Part shown: piece by piece, positions 34,888-42,839 of the stretch
Position numbering within the stretch: position 1 is the stretch's first letter
Layout of the letters: the number at the start of each line of letters is the position of its first letter
Assembly (NCBI RefSeq): GCF_001277295.1
Contig: NZ_CP011456.1
Span: forward strand, 3,848,001 to 3,912,000
Direction: 5' to 3'
DNA: 64,000 bases
DNA from: Anabaena sp. WA102
Lineage (GTDB): Bacteria > Cyanobacteriota > Cyanobacteriia > Cyanobacteriales > Nostocaceae
Made by a program: the position numbers and the translations under genes
Notes under the pieces: model-generated
Databases searched by the model: none
The model's input: the letters and a program-made list of their open reading frames with translations, nothing else
Told to the model about the DNA's origin: nothing

Positions 34888-36465
34888 ATGGATTATTATT
34901 GTATCCTGAATAAAAACTCAGTGAGTGGTTATCTTAATATGGGTCAAATCACCCAATTCTATTACACAGCACAACACAAACCAAACCAATTGATTTATGG
35001 TAGTGGTCAAACCGCAGTGATTACAGGATGGATGGTGAAACAAGCGATCGCTAAACATCTACAATCAAATGAATATGCTGTAATCGGACAGTTATACTCA
35101 CCTACTAGAGGTATCAACTTACTAATTCGCAACTTATTGCTAAATCCTCATGTGCGGTATTTAGTTATTCTCAACGCTACCAAAGAAGATAAAAATGCCG
35201 GTGGTTGTCAATGTTTAAGTGATTTCTTCCGTCATGGTGTGGCAGAAAGTATTAGCGACGCTGGGCGAAAATCTTGGGTAATTTGTTCTCCTATTTCTGG
35301 TTATATTGATATTGATATTGATATCAATGCCTTGGAAAAATTACGCCATTCCGTAGAAATTCAAGACGCTACATCAATTGCTGATGCTGTCGAAAAAATT
35401 CAATATTACGCCCAAAAAGAAACCGTTGCACCTTGGGGAATACCTGTAGAATTTCCTATGACTACAATTGAACCAACTGTTTTACCAGGAACACGCTATG
35501 GACACAGAATTGAAGGTAAGACAATTGCTGAAACTTGGGTAAAAATCATTCATAGAATTAAAACCACTGGTACAATTAGACCCACTGGCTATGATGGTAA
35601 ATGGCAAGAATTGATAGATTTAATGGCAGTTGTCACCGAAGAACCGGAGGATTTCTATTTTCCCGAACCCAATTATTTACCCATAGATAGAAGTTTTCTA
35701 GAAGAATATATTTCGCAAATTTTAGATGATGCACCCAATCGAGAAGGAGTAAAATATACTTATGGGCAACGTTTACGTTCTTGGTTTGGACGTGATCAAA
35801 TTGAACAAGTCATTGAAAAATTAGCCAATGATATTGATTCTGCGAGGGCTGTAATGTCCTTATGGGATGCTAGTCAAGATGATAATGACAATCCCCCTTG
35901 TCTAAATCATGTTTGGGTGAGAATAGTTGATAATGAACTATCTTTAACTGCAACTTTTCGTAGTAATGATATGTTCTCAGCTTGGCCAGCAAATGCTATG
36001 GGATTAAGGGCTTTACAAAAGTATATTTATAATTCTTTGCTTAAAAGAACTGCTCATACATTAAAAATGGGGGCATTAATTACTATTAGTCAAAGCGCCC
36101 ATATTTATGATGATTGTTTTGAAAATGTCGCCAATGTCATTTCATCTCAATATCTTAAAATATCTCAACAAAAAGACTATTTTGATCCTGCTGGTAGTTT
36201 TATTATTACTATTCAGAATCATCAAATTATTGTTGAACATACAACCCCTGGTTCTGGAGAAGTAGTTAATTGTTATTCTGGTAAATCTGCACATAAACTT
36301 TCCCAGCAAATATTCACAGATTGTCCGGGTTTACAAGTTTCCCATGCCATGTATCTAGGAGTGGAATTGCAAAAAGCGGAAATGGCTTTGTTAATGAAAG
36401 AACAGTTTATTTATGAACAGGATAAACCAGTAAAATTGCAGCTACATCAATACAGTCACCTCTAA
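34888..36465 (+). CDS. Thymidylate-synthase-like protein with N-terminal DUF4346/MtrA-like domain
   Basis: A 525-residue two-domain protein. The first 200 residues (YAVIGQLYSPTRGINLLIRNLLLNPHVRYLVILNA...) resemble the DUF4346 domain related to tetrahydromethanopterin methyltransferase subunit A. The rest is thymidylate-synthase-like: the Cys of NPPCLNHVWVRI at residue 338 occupies the nucleophile place, RSNDMFSAWPANAMGL stands for RSxDxxLGxPFN, and SAHIYDDC for HIYxNH. The canonical Cys-His pair and Asn are altered, so the substrate may not be dUMP. It lies 18 bp after pilC, so it could be read with the pilus operon, although a functional link is not evident. Confidence 0.7.
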   Translation: MDYYCILNKNSVSGYLNMGQITQFYYTAQHKPNQLIYGSGQTAVITGWMVKQAIAKHLQSNEYAVIGQLYSPTRGINLLIRNLLLNPHVRYLVILNATKEDKNAGGCQCLSDFFRHGVAESISDAGRKSWVICSPISGYIDIDIDINALEKLRHSVEIQDATSIADAVEKIQYYAQKETVAPWGIPVEFPMTTIEPTVLPGTRYGHRIEGKTIAETWVKIIHRIKTTGTIRPTGYDGKWQELIDLMAVVTEEPEDFYFPEPNYLPIDRSFLEEYISQILDDAPNREGVKYTYGQRLRSWFGRDQIEQVIEKLANDIDSARAVMSLWDASQDDNDNPPCLNHVWVRIVDNELSLTATFRSNDMFSAWPANAMGLRALQKYIYNSLLKRTAHTLKMGALITISQSAHIYDDCFENVANVISSQYLKISQQKDYFDPAGSFIITIQNHQIIVEHTTPGSGEVVNCYSGKSAHKLSQQIFTDCPGLQVSHAMYLGVELQKAEMALLMKEQFIYEQDKPVKLQLHQYSHL

Positions 36466-36481
36466 GATACAAGAGACTGTT

Positions 36482-36763
36482 TTGGTGTCCAAATTTTCAC
36501 AATTAAGCCGTCAGGAGATAGAAGCGATGTTTTTAGTCAGTGATATCAAGCAAACAAGAGTATATCAAGAAGCAAAGCAGGAAGAAGCAACGACCTTACT
36601 ATTCCGTCAGTTATCCAAGCGATTTGGGAAATTGAGCGGTAATTACATCGAAACTATCAGCAATCTTACAATAGAACAACTAGAAGACCTGGGAGAAGCA
36701 TTATTAGACTTTGTGGACATTACTGACCTGGAACAATGGCTCAAAGCTCACACAAACCAGTAA
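36482..36763 (+). pseudogene. Duplicated 3' fragment of the Rpn/DUF4351 gene
   Basis: The DNA from about 36470 to 36755 repeats the 3' third of the next gene (about 37305-37600) with very few changes and one 12-bp deletion (the GKQD codons). It encodes only the DUF4351 tail (FGKLSGNYIETISNLTIEQLEDLGEALLDF) and starts at a GTG that is internal in the full gene. Probably a by-product of a tandem duplication or gene-conversion event, not an independent gene. Confidence 0.75.
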
Positions 36764-36772
36764 TTAAAGGAT

Positions 36773-37612
36773 ATGCACACAGATACAATATTTTATCAAA
36801 TATTCCTCACTTTTCATACCCTGTTATTTGAACTACTCGGTCAACCGACGGAAAATGCTCAAGGTTATAATTTCACATCTGTTGAAGTTAAAGAAAAAGC
36901 CTTTCGATTTGATGGTATTTTCATGCCAGATAGTTTGGAAAAACCCATCTATTTTGTAGAAGTTCAATTCCAAAATAAACCAGAATTTTACTGGGAATTA
37001 ATCACAGAAATCAACATTTATCTCAATCAATACAAACCACAGCAAGACTGGCAAGCCATAGCTTTATTTGCTAAACGTAGTTTAGATGTAGAGGTATTAA
37101 CTAATTATCAACAAGAATTAATTAATAGTGGGAGAATCAAACGCATTTATTTAGATGAGCTACCACCCGGTTCAATTGGTATGGGATTAATTGAATTAAT
37201 TCTGAGTAAAGAAACAAAAGCACCAGAATTAGTTCAAAACCTCATGCAAAGAACAAAAACAGAGATTGTCAACAACAGAGAAAGACAAGGTATTATAGAG
37301 TTGCTGGAGACTGTCTTGGTGTCCAAATTTTCACAATTAAGCCGTCAGGAGATAGAAGCGATGTTTTTAGTCAGTGATATCAAGCAAACTAGGGTATATC
37401 AAGAAGCAAAGCAAGAAGGTAAACAAGATGAAGCAACAAACTTACTATTCCGTCAGTTATCCAAGCGATTTGGGAAATTGAGCGGTAATTACATCGAAAC
37501 TATCAGCAATCTTACAATAGAACAACTAGAAGACCTGGGAGAAGCATTATTAGACTTTGTGGACATTACCGACCTAGAACAATGGCTCAAAGCCCATATA
37601 AACCTGATCTAA
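36773..37612 (+). CDS. Rpn-family (PD-(D/E)XK) putative transposase/nuclease with DUF4351 tail
   Basis: A 279-residue protein: the N-terminal part (residues 1-170; FRFDGIFMPD...PIYFVEVQFQNKPEFYWEL) has the nuclease-like D...ExQ pattern of Rpn/DUF2887 proteins. The C-terminal DUF4351 helices (RFGKLSGNYIETISNLTIEQLEDLGEALLDF) follow a linker EAKQEGKQDEA. Rpn proteins are RecA-independent recombination-promoting nucleases abundant in cyanobacteria. The biological role is unclear. Its tail is duplicated immediately upstream. Confidence 0.8.
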   Translation: MHTDTIFYQIFLTFHTLLFELLGQPTENAQGYNFTSVEVKEKAFRFDGIFMPDSLEKPIYFVEVQFQNKPEFYWELITEINIYLNQYKPQQDWQAIALFAKRSLDVEVLTNYQQELINSGRIKRIYLDELPPGSIGMGLIELILSKETKAPELVQNLMQRTKTEIVNNRERQGIIELLETVLVSKFSQLSRQEIEAMFLVSDIKQTRVYQEAKQEGKQDEATNLLFRQLSKRFGKLSGNYIETISNLTIEQLEDLGEALLDFVDITDLEQWLKAHINLI

Positions 37613-37706
37613 GCTACTTTTTTTAAATTTTAATTCTACCCTGCGGTACTGGCTTATAATTGCCAAGGGGCTAATGCTCCTGTACTTGTAAGTTCAAGGG
37701 GGATAG

Positions 37707-39233
37707 ATGACAATTAAACGGTTGCTGTTAATTGGGCTAACTTTGTTAGCGATAATGTTGTCAGGGTTATCTTTATTAAGTAGCTGGCAAAAACCTCAGT
37801 TCCAGAGTCGTCTAGAATTGTACCAGACAAATATTGTCTTACAAGCTCAGGCATGGCAACCAGAAGACAGTAGCGACGAAAGTATTCAAACACTTCAAGA
37901 ATCTATTCTCGGTGCTAATCCTAAGATGAGCGCGACAAAGCAATATCAAGAAGCGAGTGAATCTGTCAAAACTAGTTTAGAGGCGACTAATAAAAAATTA
38001 GTAAAACTGCAATCTTCGCCAGCAATTCCAGTTTCCGCAGAAGAAAAAAGTTTACAAAAATCTATCCAACAACAAGAAAAATTATTAGCAGAAGTAGATT
38101 TGCGGCTGGGAATTTTACAAGCACAGCAACAGCAAACAGACAATGCTATTAAAACTTGGAATCAATTACAGCAATCATCAAATATCAATTCTAAATATCA
38201 AGAAACTGCCCAAGTATTAAGCGGAATGTGGAGTCAACCTCCCCGGTTATTTCCTAAAGCTGAACAGCTAATTCAACAAAATTTAGATAGTTGGTTTCGT
38301 TCTACGGCGTTAGAAAAATTATATCAACTTCAACAACGTCAGGAAGCTTTATCCTCTCTGAAAATTGCCCAACAAGCAGCGGCAGCCCAAGCATTGTTAA
38401 AATTAGCGGTAATTGCGACTATCCCCACCTTGACAGCTTTTCTAGGGCTAATTCTGCTGCTTTTCTTATTGGTTCAACGATTGCTTAAAGGTCAAGCATC
38501 CATACTAGCTACAAATGGTGATTTAGTTTGGTCAACTCCTTGGAATTGGGAAATAATTATTCAGGTTTTTGTCCTCGGATTTTTCTTAATGGGACAATTA
38601 TTTATCCCCGAATTATTATCTATTTTACCTATTCCTCGTGGTACAGGAAATGCCAGAATTGAAGCTTCTGTGGTTTTAGTTAGTTATATGTTAGTGGCTT
38701 TTGGTTCTTTGTCAGTTCTATATTTTTCCATTAGGCGTTTTTTCCCTCTTCCTAACAACTGGTTTCGCTTCAATTTCTTTGGTAATTGGGTTTTGTGGGG
38801 ATTCGGTGGCTATTGCACGGCTTTACCGATTGTGGTAGTAGTATCACTGATTAATCAAAAATTGTGGCAAGGACAAGGTGGCAGTAATCCACTTTTACAA
38901 ATGGCACTAGAAAGCCGGGATAATACTGCATTAGGCATATTTTTCTTTACCGCAGCTATAGCTGCACCATTTTTTGAGGAGTTTCTATTTCGAGGTTTTT
39001 TATTACCATCTCTGACTCGTTATACTTCGGTTTGGGGGGCAATTTTGATCAGTAGTTTGTTATTTGCCGCTGCTCACCTCAGTTTATCAGAAATACTCCC
39101 GCTGACAGCATTAGGAATAGTCTTAGGAATAGTTTACACGCGATCGCGCAATCTACTTTCTTCTATGCTTCTCCACAGTCTTTGGAATAGTGGCACGTTA
39201 ATTAGTTTGTTTCTTTTAGGTGGTAATAATTAG
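37707..39233 (+). CDS. CPBP-family intramembrane glutamic endopeptidase
   Basis: A 508-residue membrane protein. N-terminal hydrophobic anchor, a long periplasmic/cytosolic coiled-coil region rich in Gln (about 50-225), then about seven membrane spans. The CPBP (CAAX protease) motifs are all present: FFEEFLFRGFLLP (EExxxR), FAAAHLSL and SLWN near the end. Cyanobacterial homologues of this size are abundant. Some CPBP proteases mature signal peptides or bacteriocins. No target can be inferred from neighbours. Confidence 0.88.
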   Translation: MTIKRLLLIGLTLLAIMLSGLSLLSSWQKPQFQSRLELYQTNIVLQAQAWQPEDSSDESIQTLQESILGANPKMSATKQYQEASESVKTSLEATNKKLVKLQSSPAIPVSAEEKSLQKSIQQQEKLLAEVDLRLGILQAQQQQTDNAIKTWNQLQQSSNINSKYQETAQVLSGMWSQPPRLFPKAEQLIQQNLDSWFRSTALEKLYQLQQRQEALSSLKIAQQAAAAQALLKLAVIATIPTLTAFLGLILLLFLLVQRLLKGQASILATNGDLVWSTPWNWEIIIQVFVLGFFLMGQLFIPELLSILPIPRGTGNARIEASVVLVSYMLVAFGSLSVLYFSIRRFFPLPNNWFRFNFFGNWVLWGFGGYCTALPIVVVVSLINQKLWQGQGGSNPLLQMALESRDNTALGIFFFTAAIAAPFFEEFLFRGFLLPSLTRYTSVWGAILISSLLFAAAHLSLSEILPLTALGIVLGIVYTRSRNLLSSMLLHSLWNSGTLISLFLLGGNN

Positions 39234-39452
39234 GGTTTGCTGAAAAAGTTATCTGTGAGGGCTAGTAGTCTGTCAACCCGAAAATGACGGGTGAAGGCAA
39301 GCAGGGGGAGAAGAGAGGTAGGGGAGGTAGGGGGGTAGGGGGGGTAGGGGAGGTAGGAGAGGTAGGGGAGGTAGGGGCGCAGGGCCTGCGCCCATTCGGG
39401 AGTATGGCTAACGCTTATTGATCAAGTAAAACCCCTACTTGATGACATGATT

Positions 39453-39559
39453 TATAGCGGTTATCACGCTTGATGCAATATAATCGAGGGCGCAGACCCT
39501 GCGCCCCTACAGAGTTTGCGATTGGCTGACTGTATCTCACTCAAGTGCATACTGCTATA
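39453..39559. repeat. TATAGCGGT palindromic element, copy 2 (107 bp)
   Basis: Ends TATAGCGGTTATCACGCTTG and, on the other strand, TATAGCAGTATGCACTTGAG. Same length class and ends as 13975-14080, but the core hairpin is AGGGCGCAGACCCTGCGCCCC-like instead of the CTCCCCGCAAGCG type. Confidence 0.65.
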
Positions 39560-39688
39560 TATATAGCTCAATATTGGGTAAATACGAAACTATATGAACA
39601 AGTTTTAAAACAAGCAGAAGAATAAATCAAAAATAATCGGTGTAAATCCTTAAATCCTGGACATCCTGATTCTCACAAATAAACAATA

Positions 39689-39731
39689 AAAAAATCCCCT
39701 GAAAAGATGTAAAAACAATCCTTTCAGGGGA
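39689..39731 (-). terminator. Rho-independent terminator of the Ycf45-like gene
   Basis: A stem CCCCTGAAA / TTTCAGGGG (39697-39730) with a 16-nt loop, followed on the minus strand by TTTTTTT. A near copy, with CTCTGAAA arms and the same loop, terminates the MOSC gene at 48094-48135. Confidence 0.8.
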
Positions 39732-39745
39732 AATTTATCAACAAC

Positions 39746-41485
39746 CTACGCCGGGTAAATTCTTAACCGCCGATTAGGTTCGTCGCCAAAACTATCGGAT
39801 TTGAGGCGATAATGTTCTACCAACTCATGCTGCATTTTTCGCACTTGGGAAGAACGGGGTAGTAACTCCACAGGCTGACCTTTAGGGATGACAATCTGCT
39901 CTACAGCAAGTCTAGCTTCCTCCAAAGCGTCCATTTCATCATCACTACCGTTGTGTAATAATAGTTGTAATTCTCGGTCATCGCCAATATCCGGATCATC
40001 AATATTCAGTAAGCGGCGGAGACTGCGAGTAATTTGGGGAATTGTACTGGACTTGATCACATGAATGGGTACATGACGAGCCTTAGCCATTTGTCTTAAC
40101 TTAGCGTGATTTTTGACGTGCGATCGCAATGCCAAAATAGCATCTGCACTATCTAAGTCTTTGGTCAATATCACTGGCAAAGTTAGCACATTAATCACCT
40201 GTTCCAATTGGTGACGACTCACCCCATAGGGGTAAATATGCAATGGTAAATCTTCCCCATTGGGACCTGCTTGTTTACGGCTGGCAAAATCAAAACTTTC
40301 CGAGTAATTGAAAGATTCATCCAACAACCGGTCAAATTCACTGCGTCCCGTTGGTCTTTCTCTATCCAGAGATAAAGGTGGTAAAGCCACCATTTGTCCA
40401 GAAGAACGCCAACCATTAGGTTTAGCAGAGAGGAAAGATTCTTCCACATTAGTAACGTGACCATTACCATTGCCACCATTGACTACAGCCAACTGTCTAA
40501 CAATACCAACCTTGCCATGATCATCAACAGTTCTAGTTTGTGGAGTAGGTTGACGACCACGTAACAACGTATCGACCGTATCAGCCACAGACTCATGAAC
40601 TACCCAGCGTTGCCGTTCCAACATTTCCACAGCAATCTCAAAAGTAGGCGGAGCTTTGCGTTCCAAAACCGTCTTTTGCGAACCACGCCGTCTAGCCTCA
40701 TCATCTCCCAGCGTCACAGCCTGAATTCCCCCAACCAAGTCCGACAGAGTAGGATTTTTAATCAGGTTTTCAATCTGATTACCGTGGGCAGTTCCCACCA
40801 ATTGCACCCCGCGTTCGGCAATTGTCCGGGCTGCTAAAGCTTCCAGTTCTGTACCAATTTCATCAATGACAATGACTTCTGGCATATGGTTTTCCACAGC
40901 CTCAATCATGACTTGATGTTGTAACTCTGGCTTAGAAACTTGCATCCGTCTTGCACGACCAATGGCTGGGTGAGCAACATCACCATCCCCAGCAATTTCG
41001 TTAGATGTGTCAATAATCACCACTCGTTTATGCAAATCATCCGCCAACACGCGGGCGATTTCTCTTAAAGCTGTAGTTTTACCAACACCAGGACGACCCA
41101 GCATGAGAATTGATTGACCAGTTTCCACCAAATCGCGGATCATGGCAATTGTTCCGAATACTGCCCTGCCGACACGACAAGTTAAGCCAATAATCTTACC
41201 ACTACGGTTGCGGATAGCACTGATCCGATGCAAAGTTTTCTCAATTCCAGCCCGATTATCCCCCCCAAAATTTCCAACTCGTTGAATGCAATCATCTATC
41301 TGTGCTTGAGTGACCGGTGTTTCGCTCAGATACTCCGCTGCATGGGGAAACCGAGCTTCAGGGCGACGGCCTAAATCCAAGACTACCTCAACTAAAATAT
41401 CCCCTTTCGGATGATTCTCTAATTTTTCTTGGAGGTCTTGAGGCAAAATATCTAACAACTTTTGGAGATCTTCTGTAATCGTCAT
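39746..41485 (-). CDS. Ycf45-type AAA ATPase with R3H domain
   Basis: A 579-residue ATPase of the SpoIIIAA/Ycf45 class: Walker A GRPGVGKTTALREIAR, Walker B EVIVIDEIGTELEALAARTIAERG and sensor GTAHGNQIENL, followed by a glycine-rich linker. The C-terminal part has an R3H nucleic-acid-binding region (HVIKSSTIPQITRSLRRLL...QVRKMQHELVEHYRLKSDSFGDEPNRRLRIYPA). Homologues are encoded in red-algal plastids. Function is unproven but nucleic-acid remodelling is likely. It follows ldpA with a 45-bp gap on the same strand and ends at a strong terminator. Confidence 0.88.
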   Translation of the reverse strand: MTITEDLQKLLDILPQDLQEKLENHPKGDILVEVVLDLGRRPEARFPHAAEYLSETPVTQAQIDDCIQRVGNFGGDNRAGIEKTLHRISAIRNRSGKIIGLTCRVGRAVFGTIAMIRDLVETGQSILMLGRPGVGKTTALREIARVLADDLHKRVVIIDTSNEIAGDGDVAHPAIGRARRMQVSKPELQHQVMIEAVENHMPEVIVIDEIGTELEALAARTIAERGVQLVGTAHGNQIENLIKNPTLSDLVGGIQAVTLGDDEARRRGSQKTVLERKAPPTFEIAVEMLERQRWVVHESVADTVDTLLRGRQPTPQTRTVDDHGKVGIVRQLAVVNGGNGNGHVTNVEESFLSAKPNGWRSSGQMVALPPLSLDRERPTGRSEFDRLLDESFNYSESFDFASRKQAGPNGEDLPLHIYPYGVSRHQLEQVINVLTLPVILTKDLDSADAILALRSHVKNHAKLRQMAKARHVPIHVIKSSTIPQITRSLRRLLNIDDPDIGDDRELQLLLHNGSDDEMDALEEARLAVEQIVIPKGQPVELLPRSSQVRKMQHELVEHYRLKSDSFGDEPNRRLRIYPA

Positions 41486-41530
41486 GCTTTCTATTGGTGA
41501 CTTGACGTTTTTAGAGACATGGTTGGAGCG

Positions 41531-42685
41531 TTACTGCCCAGACTTAATCTGGGAAACGAGAGTATGGGCAAGCCTTACAGCCTCCCACAGTAATTCCGGT
41601 TCTTCTTCTAAGGGAATATTGCCTTGACTATCAGTGTTAATCACCTCCTTGTTTTCCAACTGGTCAAGAATGGGTGACAGCAATACACGAGCGTAACTAC
41701 CATAGCCAACCCCGGCTATTTTGGATTTTGGATTTTGGATTTTGGATTTTAGATTGTGTTCTTCTAATCCAAAATCTAAAATCGGCAATCTAAAATCATT
41801 AAGCAGTCCCATTCCCCGCAATTTGGGAACGGTGTAGCTATTAGTGCCGCCTGCTAACTGCACATATCCCGGTAGGTTTGCTGTCAAAACTTTTTGTCCT
41901 AATTTTATTGTGGCTATGGTAGTACCATCACCAATATCACCACTCATAGAACGTCCATCAGTCTGCCAAATCAGAAACTGGGGACGGGGGACAATCAAAT
42001 TGTAAATAGCTTGTAGGTAATCAATTAACCCTTCTCCATCGTTACAACTGATGGCTACCAATTTTAATTGGTCTACCCAAGGTGTCATTGCGTCCCATAA
42101 CCGTTGGAATTGTGCCAACCGCCCTACTTGAGTATGAATTTCTATAGCTTCTATTCCAGTTGATATAATCAATGGTGCGATTGCCCCTGGCGTTGATACA
42201 TAAGATTTTGTATAAATTATACCATAAGGACAGATAGGAATGCAACGGCCACATCCATAACATTTTTCAGAAATCACTCCAGAAAAATCATCTTTGGTAT
42301 TGTTAAATAAAATTGCTTGGGCTGGACAAATTTTCTCACATGGTCTAGGACAATCACTAGGACAGTCCTGATAATTAAACTCAGCCTTCCGAAAATGCGG
42401 ATCTTCACCATCATTGAGGCTGACCATCAACAAAGGCAAATCACCCGTAAAGGCAAAGCCTCGCTTCTGAGCATCATCTGTTAAGGTTTGTGCTACCAAT
42501 AAAGCCTCCTGAGTAGCAGCAATGACAGCCGGATCTGCTGCCACATCTATACAGTCAGCACCAGCCAAAGTGTACGCTAACGTGAGATTTCTGACCGCAG
42601 GAAGATGTTGGAAACTGGCTCCGCAAATTAACTTGAACCAGTTACCGTGTTTTAGGGATTGTAAAGGGGCTAATAAATCAGTCAC
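41531..42685 (-). CDS. ldpA: Light-dependent period protein LdpA (4Fe-4S, circadian input)
   Basis: A 384-residue iron-sulfur protein. The N-terminus (NWFKLICGASFQHLPAVRNLTLAYTLAGADCIDVAADPAV) and the two ferredoxin-like clusters (CPSDCPRPCEKICPAQ; CYGCGRCIPICPYG) match LdpA, which reports redox/light state to the circadian clock. Oddity: about 25 residues (LPILDFGLEEHNLKSKIQNPKSKI) near residue 300 come from GGATTTT-type tandem repeats inserted in frame at about 41719-41799, in both orientations. The rest of the frame is intact. The start lies just upstream of one copy of an 88-bp repeat that flanks the diaminopropionate island. Confidence 0.9.
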   Translation of the reverse strand: MTDLLAPLQSLKHGNWFKLICGASFQHLPAVRNLTLAYTLAGADCIDVAADPAVIAATQEALLVAQTLTDDAQKRGFAFTGDLPLLMVSLNDGEDPHFRKAEFNYQDCPSDCPRPCEKICPAQAILFNNTKDDFSGVISEKCYGCGRCIPICPYGIIYTKSYVSTPGAIAPLIISTGIEAIEIHTQVGRLAQFQRLWDAMTPWVDQLKLVAISCNDGEGLIDYLQAIYNLIVPRPQFLIWQTDGRSMSGDIGDGTTIATIKLGQKVLTANLPGYVQLAGGTNSYTVPKLRGMGLLNDFRLPILDFGLEEHNLKSKIQNPKSKIAGVGYGSYARVLLSPILDQLENKEVINTDSQGNIPLEEEPELLWEAVRLAHTLVSQIKSGQ

Positions 42686-42730
42686 ACTTCCATTATGCGT
42701 TTATTCCACTGAAAATAGCAGCCTGTCATC

Positions 42731-42818
42731 AGAAAAATTTAGATTTTTTGTTACTAATTTTTTATTAGTATATTTCGACACTACTGCCGAGAGTAATCAT
42801 TTTCCCTGTTTCCGCTAC
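42731..42818. repeat. Island-flanking direct repeat, left copy (MOSC gene 3' end)
   Basis: 88 bp matching 48134-48221: about 53 bp identical, then four or five scattered differences. On the minus strand it encodes VAETGKMITLGSSVEIY and a stop, a close variant of the last 17 residues of the MOSC protein, plus its downstream sequence. It sits between ldpA and the permease gene, where no other MOSC part exists. Confidence 0.85.
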
Positions 42819-42839
42819 CTCCTGAATTTCTCAAGTATA

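Larger units (their letters stand above)
39234..39745. other. 512-bp gap filled with repeats
   Basis: Contains a G-rich GGGGAGGTAGG-type tandem array (39305-39376), two GCGCAGG/CCTGCGC hairpins (39377-39392 and 39491-39508), the TATAGCGGT element (39453-39559), an 'atcctggacatcctgatt' repeat (39655-39672) and the terminator at 39689. No gene. Confidence 0.6.
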
